In this document: positions 32,670-43,007 of the stretch, one piece after another
How positions within the stretch are numbered: the stretch's first letter is position 1
Layout of the letters: every line of letters begins with the position of its first letter
Assembly: GCA_004352715.1 (NCBI GenBank)
Contig: SCFE01000060.1
Coordinates: forward strand, 597,955 to 648,139
Source of the DNA: Hofstenia miamia
Taxonomy: Eukaryota > Xenacoelomorpha > Acoela
Direction of reading: 5' to 3'
Length of the DNA: 50,185 bases
Made by a program: the position numbers and the translations under genes
Notes under the pieces: model-generated
The model's database searches: none
Told to the model about the DNA's origin: nothing
The model's input: the letters and a program-made list of their open reading frames with translations, nothing else

Positions 32670-33121
32670 CTTGATTAGTCGTGAGAACCGTAGAGCTACC
32701 TTCTTTCGAAAGGGCTTTCTATCCGTCAGGAAGCTTATTGCTCAATTTACAATGTGAGGGTTAAGCCTGGTTGAAATTCCTCAAACCGGAAACAATACTG
32801 CTATGAGCAACCGTGTCAAATGCTTTTGAAATATCTAAAAATAACTACCAGCTGCACGTAATCAAATCTCTGTAGCATGTGATATAAATCACCTAGAATT
32901 TTGATGCTGGCTGCTGTGGTCGATCCGTGCTTTTGAAAGCCAAACTGGTTATTCGATAAGAATGATTGATATGCCTGATAAAATCTGCCTCTTGTTTCCT
33001 ATACTGAAATCGTTGATCACGGCATTGGATTTTATGGACTTTGCGCTTTTTAAGTTGATAAGTACAGACAACCCCCATATGATCTAAGTAAACAGTCGAT
33101 TGGGATAATACAAAATTTTTT

Positions 33122-33695
33122 TTAATTTATGGTCATTGCAAAGTATTTTTTCAAGATCTTTATTGTTTTGGTTTCTATTGAGAATCCCCCATCCGAGCAC
33201 AAACGACTCACGTCATAATCGTTAAAATCTCCGCAAATGAGGTGATTGGGAATGCGCATGTTTATTTCTTCTACTCCTGCAATGATATGGGCAATTAAAA
33301 AACTTCTCCCCTCAAACCTCGGTGGGGCATAAACAACAGCAATGCAGAGTTTCAGTGCCAGTACAGGGATCCACAATATCTCAAAAGACTTCCCAACCGT
33401 CAATTTCTACTTGCTCAAAAGTCAGATCTTCTGCAATATAAACACCTCCTCCAGCAAGTTTTGTGGAGTTCTTGGTATTCCGATCGTGTCGTAGTAAATG
33501 ATATCTCGGAATCCAGGAAGCTACGTCCGTAAAATCAGAATTCAGCCATATCTCCGTCAGACAGCAAATCTGAATAGAATTGGCGTAAAGGTCGTTTTGT
33601 AAATGAATTATCGCATTCGGTTTCTTGATAGATCTTGCATTCAGTACAAGAAATTTACAGTTTGTCTCTATTAGAGATGTTTTGAGAGCGGACAC
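33122..33695 (-). pseudogene. LINE B endonuclease, frameshifted
   Basis: Two overlapping frames (33695-33381 and 33403-33122) together cover the apurinic-type endonuclease: LNARSIKK, CCLTEIWLNSD with the catalytic Glu, AGGGVYI, VVYAPP and LICGDFND. The switch lies at about 33381-33403. This enzyme would nick chromosomal DNA for target-primed reverse transcription. Confidence 0.7.
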
Positions 33696-33700
33696 TTTCT

Positions 33701-34175
33701 AGGAAACAGCTGTCTGGATCAGGGTGTTCAATCTCAGTCTTGTGAAAAATATTTAATATTCTTTCATTGTTGTATTTCTGAAATTACATCATTTACTTTT
33801 GAATGATGCACATATGTTTCATTCAAAGTATCAAATAATTAATATTAAATATTCAAACATTGAAAGATTCGTTTGCATAAAGTTTTACTACCCGATTTGT
33901 TATGTATTAAACACATTTTTGTAGAAATTGGGACCAGATTTGAGTCTGAAAAAGTTAATCTCAACTTTCAACCTACATATTGACTCAATTCATCAATCAT
34001 CAAACCTTAGAAACGCATTCAAACTTCAATCTTGAAAAAATCAAGTACTTGAATAGCATGGAATTTTTTTGTAATACTACTACTACTATTAATAAATTAT
34101 AAGGCAGTTACCGCATTGAATATATATTGCGTTAATCTTGCGGAGAGGCATTAGAATGTTCTGCATCACATCAGG
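33701..34175. other. AT-rich sequence, no gene seen
   Basis: Lies between LINE B and the minus-strand Gypsy LTR. It may include leader sequence of that LTR element next to its primer binding site, but no coding frame is visible. Confidence 0.4.
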
Positions 34176-34193
34176 GTCCTGTCACGGTCGCCA
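34176..34193 (-). promoter_or_regulatory. Primer binding site of a second Gypsy family, - strand
   Basis: On the - strand the 18 bases after the LTR end are identical to the primer binding site at 19166-19183 (tRNA-Arg(TCG) type). The following bases differ, so this is a related but separate element. Confidence 0.75.
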
Positions 34194-34381
34194 TGTAGAA
34201 TCACTGGGGTGTGATTCTAGTGAACACAAAGAGAATACAGTTTAAACTATTTCTCTACAAAATGCTTTCGGCTTTATATATACAATATTTACAATATGTA
34301 CAAATAATACAACTACCAGTCACTAACAAGAAAAGCGCGAGGTCTGGCCGATAAATAGTAACAACTACCAGCGATGCTACA
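34194..34381 (-). repeat. Short LTR of a second Gypsy family, - strand
   Basis: 188 bp read on the - strand, starting TGTAGCATC and ending GATTCTACA, directly followed by the primer binding site. A TATATAAA box is present in the middle. It shares only its last nine bases and the primer binding site with the 932-bp LTR. No matching second LTR or coding part was found, so this is a 5' LTR fragment of a mostly lost insertion. Confidence 0.75.
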
Positions 34382-34706
34382 ATAATTAGTTGTTATGATG
34401 CCCCTATTTGAAGATAACTGATTTGAAACTTTGCAATTTGGTGTGCCTTAATATTAAAACATATGATGCAGTTCGCAATTCCAAACAGAAAGAACAATTT
34501 GTTTATAACACAAAATGTAATGCTTGCATACTATTTAATTTATTTTTGAAAAGCCTTTTTGTGTATATAGAAACTCCATATGAAAATGCACCAGAAAGTA
34601 ATTTCAATTGCACATCCTAATTAAGTTATTTATCAAATTTCATAAGAAATTTTAAAAAACAGTTTCTAAAAATCGTCACCCTTGTTCTTTATGGTAAAAG
34701 TTTACT

Positions 34707-34752
<46 letters not shown>

Positions 34753-35479
34753 TTCTCGAATTATATCTATAACGCTTACTCGTGAGATATCTCTAAATCC
34801 AATATTCTGCTACTGAAGAAAAGGCAACTGTTCATCTGAAACTGAAGTGAAGAAGTCTTATGTTCACCATATGTTTCGGCTCTTGTTTACACCTATAGCC
34901 TCACAAAATTTCATGACATTAGTAGTTGAAGGGTGAAAAATGGCTAATGTTTGCCCACTGGTTAAAAAGAAATGAAGACAAATTTCCTGGCACTCTGTGG
35001 AGTGACGATTTTTTCCTTAACTGGAACCAATCGTATCTTCAAAATCGATTGACGATTTAAATCAACGAATTCCTGAAGTGTAGGCGAGTGTGAATGCAGA
35101 ATAATTTTCTTCAACTGTTTCACAATGTCTTGATCAAACTCGTCTGTTTGAGGGAAGTTGAAGGCTGGCACTTTTGAATGAACACATTATAATCGCTTTT
35201 TTACTTTGTTTTCTATACGTTTTCTCATTTTAAAAATTATTGTAAAGCTAACCTATTCGTATTTATAAGATATTGTCTTCATACTATATACGTTAGAACA
35301 AGAAATTTTGTTTAACTCCTGTTATTTTTTCCGCTATTCGAACTTTAAATTTGCCAGACTTCATGGGCCCATTTTCTTTGCGATTCATTTCAGTGTTATT
35401 AAATATTATGTTTTTTAGTCTATACTAATCAAAATATTTATTGTTTTCAAACTAGTTATTTTTTGTTTTAATAAATCGT
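34382..35479. other. Mostly unannotated; TA microsatellite; one unrecognised - strand frame
   Basis: A TA repeat lies at about 34709-34747. On the - strand 35171-34962 is open for 69 codons with an unremarkable protein-like composition that I do not recognise; it could be an exon or a fragment. Otherwise nothing seen. Confidence 0.35.
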
Positions 35480-35485
35480 TTAACC

Positions 35486-35858
35486 CTATTCCAGTTGGGG
35501 GGGGGGGGGCAATTTTGTCCCCCTGTCAGATTTTTTATAACTTTTTTTAGACCCCATTACACAACTACATTTTTCGACTCAGTGAACAAAATTTATCTAT
35601 AACCAATCCCTGAAAATTTGAAATTAAAATCTTTTGAACTTTTAGTTTTATGAATCTCTTGTTGACTATAAGTAGATATTATTTACGAAATTCTGAAAAA
35701 AAAATTGAAAAATTCTTGACATATCTGTTCAAATTTTAACCAAATGATGTTTAGAAACTAATTATGTTATAAGTATCAAATATACATCAAAAAATATGTA
35801 TAAGATGCTTTTTATGCAATTTTTGTTGCAAAAATGCTAAAATCGGAGAAAATCGGCT
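35486..35858. repeat. First copy of block repeated inside the piggyBac-like element
   Basis: Nearly identical to 36005-36371, with small differences including the length of the G run. It stops exactly at the single N at 35859, as with the other duplication at 7632, which suggests an unmerged contig overlap or two alleles. Confidence 0.8.
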
Positions 35859-36004
35859 NGTGTTGATAGTCATAATAGTGAATACACAGATATTAATGAA
35901 AGACTGTGCACATTGCAATTATCTGGAACGAATTTTTTAAATATAATGCTTTGACATATATTTATTAAAGAAATTACCAAAACAAGCATGGTTCTTTAAC
36001 CACC

Positions 36005-36371
36005 CTATTCCAGTTGGGGGGGGCAATTTTGTCCCCCTGTCAGATTTTTTATAACTTTTTTTAGACCCCATTACACAACTAAATTTTTCGACTCAGTGAA
36101 CAAAATTTATCTATAACCAATCCCTGAAATTTGAAATTAAAATCCTTTGAACTTTTAGTTTTATGAATCTCTTTTTGACTATAAGTAGATATTATTTACG
36201 AAATTCTGAAAAAAAAATTGAAAAATTCTTGACATATCTGTTCAAATTTTAACCAAATGATGTTTAGAAACTAATTATGTTATAAGTATCAAATATACAT
36301 CAAAAAATATGTATAAGATGCTTTTTATGCAATTTTTGTTGCAAAAATGCTAAAATCGGAGAAAATCGGCT
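36005..36371. repeat. Second copy of block repeated inside the piggyBac-like element
   Basis: Matches 35486-35858. It is preceded by TTAACCACCCTATTCC, slightly different from the left terminus at 35480, so it may carry the left end of a separate insertion. Confidence 0.8.
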
Positions 36372-36574
36372 ATGTCGACATAAAATGATGACGCCATCGC
36401 ATGACCACGTGACCATAAACGATGGTACCTTTTTTCTTGATGGTAACATGTCATACTACAACCCTACAAAGTTTTATCGAATTTTGTTAAGAAATGAGCA
36501 TTCTAGACAGGGGGGGCAAATTTGCCCCCCAACTGTTTAACGTACATAAAAAAGCCCAACTGGAATAGGGTTAA

Positions 36575-37679
36575 ACTGCCTCAATGCAAAATATAATTAA
36601 TAAGCAATTGAGGCGGACCTTTTTAACACTGGTGTCAGGTGGACAATCATCTGCTGTCAGGCGACAATGTAATTCATGCAGCTTTATCAAATAATCCATC
36701 ATTATGTTCTCTGTTAGCTGTACACTGCATTGTTGCTAAGAAAGTGAAGTTACTAGCTCAACCTGCTTCAATAGCCTTCTTCTGTATGCTGCCTCCACTC
36801 GTCATACAGCAAAAACAACTTTCGATTACTATCAATTAGATGTGTTGCTAGCCAAGGCTATTTGTCATTATTGCAATGAATTATGATACCACCGAGATAA
36901 ATTGTAATGTTGGGAATATCAAAGTACAATGCATAGTGGATACATTAAAAAAATTAGGAAAAGAAAATAAGCCATTATTAGGATGAATAAACTGCAGGAA
37001 ATTTTCCTACCATTTTTTCGAAATTGATAGCCAATCAAAAGACATTCTTCCAATGTATCCCAGAGAAATACGCAGAGTAGGCGTTAATAGGAACGCTCAA
37101 AATTGACATTGGTATATTATTGTTTCTTAGATCATTTTCAGGATGGAATTTGTCATGAAAAAAATAATGTAGTTGTATTTTTTATTTATACTGTACATTG
37201 CATATGTATATCAGTGTTAATACCTTGAATCACTTTCGGGTACTGTAGTATATACTGTTTCAGTTGGCAACTATCTTTCATGCACAAGGAGCATTTTTAA
37301 GATCTTCAATTTTTTAATCTGCTCAAGGGGTATAACAATAATCCATTATTGCCGTTCGGGTTTTTTTCACAGCTTGAAAACACGACAGGAAATTGACCAC
37401 ACTACATTTATTAGGCACTTCTTAAAAATATAATAATCAATGTGCAGTAATGACTATAATGTGATCAAGTAAGCATAAGATTGATTACATTTTTAAAGCG
37501 TATTGTGTAGAATTGATTCATTAATTTTGTAATGTACTTCAAACTAATATCCAAAGAAAAATTTGGGAAGTCGGCAATTAATTATCGTAGCAACTTTGGA
37601 CTAGAATAGAGTTTTTCCATAGTGTAATGCATTAAATGATGCTCTTGAAGCAGAAGCTCTTAAAAACTTTTGAAAAACA
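36575..37679. other. No gene seen
   Basis: AT-rich sequence with only short, unconvincing frames on both strands and no repeat recognised. Confidence 0.45.
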
Positions 37680-38400
37680 ACCCACTACTAGGGGTCAGAA
37701 TGGATTAAGAAAGATGAGAACACAGAGAGCGAGAGAATGCTTTCCAGAGTATTATAGAAGCACTGATAATGCTAGCGCATGAGCAAATAGTCAGGACCAA
37801 CTAGGTTAAGAAGCACGTAGACAGAAGAGCCGAGGTGAGTTATAAATGAAAGGCTATGGAGACAGTAAATCGTCTGATAATAGGATGTGAGAAGTTGACG
37901 CAAAATGAGTTTAAGTTAAGCTATTACAAGATAGGCTGCCTGATATATTGGAGCTTTATATGCAGCATGGGTTAGAAAAAGCCGATAAATTGTATAAGCA
38001 TAAATCGCTGTTCATAAAGAATGAGAAGGTTAACATTGTGAGACTCGAACATTCAGCCTGGCAGGGTAGTCGAAGCAAGGAGTCCAAATATGGCATTTGT
38101 AGATAACGACGTACGAATAGGAACAGTCATAGACATAGCAATACCAAATGACAGGAATGTACAGAACAAAGGGAAAGATAACATAGACAATGCATTTAGT
38201 TGGCAAAAGAAATAGAGTTTACGGAAGTTGAAGAAAGTTGAAATTTTACAAGTAGTAGTTGGAGCACTAGGAAGCAAGAAACAAGAGATACTTTGAAGAA
38301 TTAGTAGTACAGAAGGTTTACTTACTGCACATTGATGTCAAAATTGTCCTTGTATATATTTAGAGACTAAGCATTTGAAACAGATAAAAGCTACAGTTAC
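37680..38400 (+). pseudogene. Fragment of a LINE-like polyprotein, C-terminal domain
   Basis: Broken + strand frames give WDSNIQP-like, VVEARSPNMAFVDND, TVIDIAIPNDRNVQ and VVVGALG in that order (about 38030-38280). This order (DIA.P.D..V followed by VVVGALG) is common at the C terminus of RT-like polyproteins in many animal genomes. Stops and frameshifts are frequent. The segment 38198-38248 recurs as a perfect inverted copy at 38801-38851. Confidence 0.45.
38198..38248. repeat. 51-bp perfect inverted repeat, left arm
   Basis: Identical to the reverse complement of 38801-38851, with 552 bases between the arms. On this side it reads as a natural part of the LINE-like frame (KLKKVEILQVVVGALG). 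Confidence 0.95.
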
Positions 38401-38729
38401 CTAACAAAAATATGGAGAAAGCTAACTCAATTCACTTAAAAGCAGCCTGTAGTGCGCATAGTGCCCTAATTTGGCTTGATTGACATTCATGCACTCGGAC
38501 ATGCCTCAGTGAATTACTTTGCACATAATTTGTGGCAAATAAGCTGGCGCCTGTTGCCTAATGCTTACAAACAAAACAAGCTAGCTATCTTATGTTGGAC
38601 ATAAATATAGAGACATCTGCTTATTGGCTCAATTTTTTTATTATTATACATTACAAATGTTCTCGTAAGTTGATATTTGTCTTTTATATTAAATCTGTGT
38701 ATGCCACTTGTTGTTCATCATCATTTACC

Positions 38730-39591
38730 ATGCCAAAAGACAACCCCCTTTCTATCCGAAAGCTCATCATCCAGAAGTTCCAGGAAAACTCCAGTTTATA
38801 TAAAATTTCAACTTTCTTCAACTTCCGTAAACTCTATTTCTTTTGCCAACTCAGGAGTTTACCTTTTCTCAGAGGGCTTTTTAAAGATTTTTCTCGTTTT
38901 AAGCAGGACAGTTCTTGTGAGAAATGACTATGAACCGTCATTTAACCAAAGTCCATCTCAAAGTCCCAGAGAAAGCTGGTGAGAATGTCCAGGTCGTATC
39001 CAATACTTACGTCTATCCAACTCCAAGACCAGCGGCGTGACGATGACAGATTGAGCATCAAGACTATCCAAAGAATCTTTATAAAATATGGACTCCGCTG
39101 TAATGTATCAGCAAAGAGGCGTTTTTAACACAAAAACAACGAAATGCACGACTAATGTGGTGCAAGAAAATGCAACTCCAGAACCCTGACGATTGGGAGC
39201 GAGCGCCACCGAGAGTTTGTGGGGACCAAGTGGAGTTCAACAATTTTTCAATCTACGTTACATGTTAAAGCCAGTCAAATTTGAGGGGGCCTCTATTTTT
39301 CAACAGGGCGGTGCCTCCGGCGATAGATCACCGTAGACCATGGCTTACGTCTGTGACACTGGATTCTCGGTGTTAACTGATTGGCCTTCCCAGAGTCCGG
39401 ATCTAAACATTATTGAGCATGTTTGGAGCTATTTAAAGTCAAAGGTCTCTGAACATCGGCCTAAGAATGTAAAATAATTGTGGGCATTCTGTCAAGAAAA
39501 TTTTTTTAACATGCCAAATGAATTCCATCCATCCCCGAGTGTCCCAAGTTGTGCAGAAGTTGTGCGGAGCAAAGGGTTCAGTGGGAAGTTT
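38730..39591 (+). pseudogene. Tc1-like transposase pseudogene
   Basis: Starts at ATG 38730 (MPKDNPLSIRKLIIQKFQ), resembling the first helix-turn-helix of Tc1 transposases. After the inverted repeat arm the frame changes. Near 39055-39190 comes LSIKTIQRIFIKYGL, then QKQRNARLMWCK, and near 39290 FQQGGASGD, where the family has FQQD. The catalytic Asp there is replaced by Gly. Near 39385-39440 is [16 protein letters not shown], the classical last catalytic motif. Several frameshifts and stops make it inactive. No clear terminal inverted repeats were found. Confidence 0.75.
38801..38851. repeat. 51-bp perfect inverted repeat, right arm
   Basis: Reverse complement of 38198-38248. On this side it lies at the N terminus of a Tc1-like transposase remnant, where the family match breaks off. 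Confidence 0.95.
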
Positions 39592-40885
39592 TAAATTTGC
39601 TTTTAATTGTTTTAGTTTTTTGTTTCAAAATTTTTGAACTGTCTCCATGTTGTTGTCTAACCAGAATCTGCGCCCCAGTAATAATTTGGCAATTTCATTG
39701 TAAAATGCCAGTTATGTTGAGTCTTGAAAGATATCACGTTATATCTTATCCCTTCAGAGCAGTTAACGCTGTTTTTGATTTTGTAGTGGTTCTAAAAGTC
39801 ATATCTGCAAATGTTTTAAGGGTCTCTCCATACTTCTGTCGGGAACTGTAATAATGCAATGTTATAGAAATCGTGCTTTGATAGGAAACCAATGCAGTCA
39901 TATTGTGAACATATTTTGAAAGGAGAAGGCATCTATTACATATTTATTTAGTACATTTTGTTGGCGACTTTGTTTGATGGTCTGATATGCAAATAGTGAA
40001 ATATTCGATGCACTAATAGAATACGGCTCCATACGAAATTTGTCTAGTTATTACTGTATATAATCTTTGGTACATATGCATGAAAATACATGTGTAGTCG
40101 CTTTAAGAAATGCTAAATTATATTATAAGATGAATTTAAGTTTTATGTGGATGTATCATCAGATTTGTATTTTTCTATCAATAAACTTTTCAGGCAATTA
40201 CTGACAAAATTCCCATTCAATATTAGCAGTGCAAATAATATTACTAACATGATTATTTTAACAAGGCAAATTTCATGTTTACGGCCAATTATGTATTTCA
40301 GAATATAGGCATAAGAATTTTCCAGAAATCCAATTAATGGATGAAATTTTATAAAATATGTACAGTAATTAATGAATATATTCTCGAAACTGCTTTTCAG
40401 ATACCGTTAACGATTTTCAAATTATTCGTATGGTTTGCATTATTAAAACAAACAAGAACTTGATTTATCTATTTATGAAATATTCATAAACTAAAAGGTT
40501 CAGTTACCTTCTGATACATTTCGTAAGTTACTTCATAGGTTTGATTTTGTCGTAATGCAACTTATATTTGGCATTGTGCGATAGCATCATTGAAAACTCA
40601 AGATCATCTTTTACTAGCCTTAAGTTGATTTTTATTGATTTCTTTTATATGCAAGGGACCAATGGTTATTAAGCAGGCATCTTTCATAATTGAATTCAAC
40701 TGGTTTTAGTTTTAAGATTATTAAATTTATATTTACAAGCTGTTATTAAAAATACATATGGTTTTCATATTATTTTCTTATTCCTAGTTAAAAAATTTAA
40801 CATACCTTAACATCTATATTGAACATAATAAAACTATATTGTGCTTTAGTTTTAGAATTCCATTTTGTATTTGTGATTCCTAAAG
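39592..40885. other. Upstream of NTAQ1; no gene seen
   Basis: AT-rich sequence without recognised coding content. A splice-acceptor-like CTTTAGTTTTAG lies at 40844-40855, 31 bases before the NTAQ1 start. Confidence 0.45.
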
Positions 40886-41446
40886 ATGAGCATTCACTTT
40901 TCTAAAGAGAAATGCTCATATACATCGTGTTATTGTGAAGAAAACGTGTGGAAATTATGTGAACAGTTAACACAAACAGATATATTGAAAAAGTGCTTTG
41001 TAGTTTTCATTTCAAACTCAAACAAGGCCGTAGCTCTTTTTCGACAGAATTCGCATCGCGAAATTGTTGTCTGGGACTATCATGTCATTTTTATTGATTC
41101 TGTTGAAAAATGTCGAGTTTGGGATTTGGATTCAACGCTAGAATTTCCTTCTGATTTTGACATATACTGTGAAAATACGTTTTTGCCATCGTTGAATTTG
41201 CCTGAAAAGTATCATTCAATGTTTAGAGTAATACCTGCTGAAAATTACCTTCGTGAATTCGCTTCTGATCGCTCGCATATGATTGCCTCCAATGGTGAAT
41301 GGCTTGCTGAACCGCCCACCTACCCTCCAATTAAGTCATTAACAAATTCTCATAATCTTCCTTTGTTTTGGAGCATGAATCCTAAAGAAGGTATTGGAAC
41401 TGTTTTAAGTTTGAATAATTTTTTAAAAAAAGACTTTATTTTGTAG
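40886..41446 (+). CDS. NTAQ1: Protein N-terminal glutamine amidohydrolase (WDYHV1)
   Basis: This enzyme converts an N-terminal glutamine of target proteins to glutamate, a first step of the Arg/N-degron pathway; it acts in cytosol and nucleus. The 186-aa product is close to the family's usual 200 or so. It shows the signature SCYCEENVWKLCE at residues 14-26, with C17 matching the catalytic Cys. The name-giving WDYHV follows at 63-67, with H66 catalytic. WDLDS at 79-83 provides the third, Asp, residue. FASDRSHM and EPPTYP near the C terminus are also family blocks. The gene has a single exon. It ends 77 bp before TRMT61A on the same strand. An acceptor-like TTTTAG ends at 40855. Identity is clear from the motifs. 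Confidence 0.95.
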   Translation: MSIHFSKEKCSYTSCYCEENVWKLCEQLTQTDILKKCFVVFISNSNKAVALFRQNSHREIVVWDYHVIFIDSVEKCRVWDLDSTLEFPSDFDIYCENTFLPSLNLPEKYHSMFRVIPAENYLREFASDRSHMIASNGEWLAEPPTYPPIKSLTNSHNLPLFWSMNPKEGIGTVLSLNNFLKKDFIL

Positions 41447-41523
41447 TTAACTTTCTTTTAATATAGGCAATTTTAAACTACTGACGTCTTTACTTCATGT
41501 GTTTTTTAGTGTTGTAAACTGTT

Positions 41524-42922
41524 ATGAATTTTTTAAAGCGAGAGGACATTTCAACCGCAAAGTCTGAAGTTGTGTTCTACTTTTCGTCAGACTGTCAGTT
41601 CTTAGTAACTTTGGTTCCTGACGAGGTCTTCCAATGTCGGTATGGTCACATAAAGCATAATGATGTTATTGATAAAAAGTTTGGCAGTCAATTTCAGTGC
41701 AAAGCAAATGGAAAAAACATTATAAAAATGACTTTGTTGCAGGTCTTAAAATATTTACATTGTTTACTAATCACTCTGTTCTAAAAAGCGAAAACTGTAA
41801 ACTCTAAAATAATAAGATTATTTCATTTAATTCATCTCTTTTGAAAATATTTCTATCATTTTAAAGTAATAAAATGAAATCCAGCGGTGTTCGATAAAAA
41901 CTGAGATATGGTAAAACAAGTAGCCGTTTTGTTTGCTTTCGGTATGCCTAATCTAAATTTCATTAAAAATTCATTAAGTAGCTCTAGAAATTCTCGGAAA
42001 CCTATTCACACATGCACACAACTCAACTATATTTTAAATATAGATTCCATTTTCATTTCCCTGTTCTATTGCCTATATAAAATCTATGTAAATATTAGAT
42101 GACTCCTCAATTTTGGACTCAGTTGCTCCCTCATCGAACACAGATTTTATATTCTGCTGATATTGGAATGATTCTCACAAACTTGGATGTAGTTGCAGGT
42201 AGTAGAGTTTGTGAGGCTGGTACTGGGAGTGGTTCTCTTACACATTCTTTGGCAGTTACGGTTGGGGTAAAAGGACATGTTTTTACTCATGACTTTCATC
42301 TGACGCGTGTTGAGATGGCCAGAGTAGAGTTCGAACGCCATTCTTTATCAGATGTTGTTACTTGTGTGTGCAGAGATGTTATCAACCACGGCTTTTATGA
42401 ATCCGCTGTAGAATTCTACAACCTTCGATAATAATTTACTTAAAATTCTAAGATATATCATAATTGTTTCTATAATCATTGGTACAAATTGTCTTTGGTA
42501 GGTAAATCTATCTAAAGTATAAAACTAATTATAGAAGTAAAACTTTATTAATAGTTGTAGAATTCTAGACTAACATTGATGCGGTGTTTCTTGATTTGCC
42601 CCGCCCCTGGGATACAATTAAGCATTGCAAGAAAGTTCTAAACAAAGGTGGTAGAATTTGTTGTTTCACACCCTGTATTGAGCAAGCTCAGAGATCAGTT
42701 TTGTCTCTTAAAGAATTCGGATTTATAGATCTTGATACCTTGGAATGCTCTCTGAATAACTTTAAGTTGCGTTGTATGACGCAACCTTCTGTTGATTTTT
42801 CCGTGCCATTGCCAAAAGAGGAGCTTGATATGACTGTTAAAAAAACCTTATCTTTTAATCAAATTAAGAATGATTACGATCACACAGGATTTTTAACTTT
42901 TGCTACTCTTTCTAATGAATAA
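41524..42922 (+). CDS. TRMT61A: tRNA (adenine(58)-N1)-methyltransferase catalytic subunit
   Basis: Catalytic partner of TRMT6; uses S-adenosylmethionine to make m1A58 in tRNA. Three exons: 41524-41742 (ends CAG, donor GTCTTA), 42099-42407 (acceptor ATTAG, donor GTAGAA) and 42569-42922 (acceptor TCTAG). All junctions are phase 0, giving 293 aa, close to the human protein. Exon 1 has FYFSSD and RYGHIKHNDVIDKKFGS. Exon 2 has LLPHRTQILYSADI and the SAM-binding VCEAGTGSGS at residues 110-119. Exon 3 has DAVFLDLPRPWD, the catalytic-loop motif, and FTPCIEQAQRS, ending FLTFATLSNE. The donor of exon 2 is GT but a weak match. An AATAAA at 42918-42923 overlaps the stop codon. SYS1 starts 85 bp further on. 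Confidence 0.93.
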
Positions 42923-43007
42923 ATTATTTTATTTTTCTTTGTATAGATATGTATTAAGTATTATTTTATGTATTGTCATTACAATTATATTTTGTGTACA
43001 ATTTAGA

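Larger units (their letters stand above)
32035..33700 (-). mobile_element. Second decayed non-LTR retrotransposon (LINE B), - strand
   Basis: From high to low coordinates on the - strand: endonuclease N terminus (33695-33381), endonuclease C-terminal part with LICGDFNDYD (33403-33122), RT middle with NNQFGFQKHGSTTAA (about 32955-32905), RT active site FADDNT with upstream GVPQ (32669-32570) and the RT C-terminal region (to about 32040, ending LSRYIPLRSDY). Frameshifts and stops separate the pieces. It abuts LINE A at about 32030, and its protein differs from LINE A, so these are two families. Confidence 0.7.
35484..36570. mobile_element. piggyBac-type non-autonomous element with TTAA flanks
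   Basis: The left end reads TTAA then CCCTATTCCAGTTGGG (35480 onward) and the right end is its inverse, CCAACTGGAATAGGG then TTAA (ending 36574). CCC..GGG inverted ends inside TTAA duplications are the hallmark of piggyBac elements. No transposase is present. A subterminal G-run/C-run segment is also inverted at the two ends. The interior holds a repeated block split by a single N at 35859, so the assembled length is unreliable. Confidence 0.65.

Noticed and set aside
39549-39851. 100-codon + strand frame after the Tc1 remnant
   Set aside because: Its start overlaps the transposase end in another frame and the rest resembles nothing; judged chance.
42147-42341. Minus-strand frame within TRMT61A
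   Set aside because: Antisense to a well supported exon with the SAM-binding motif.
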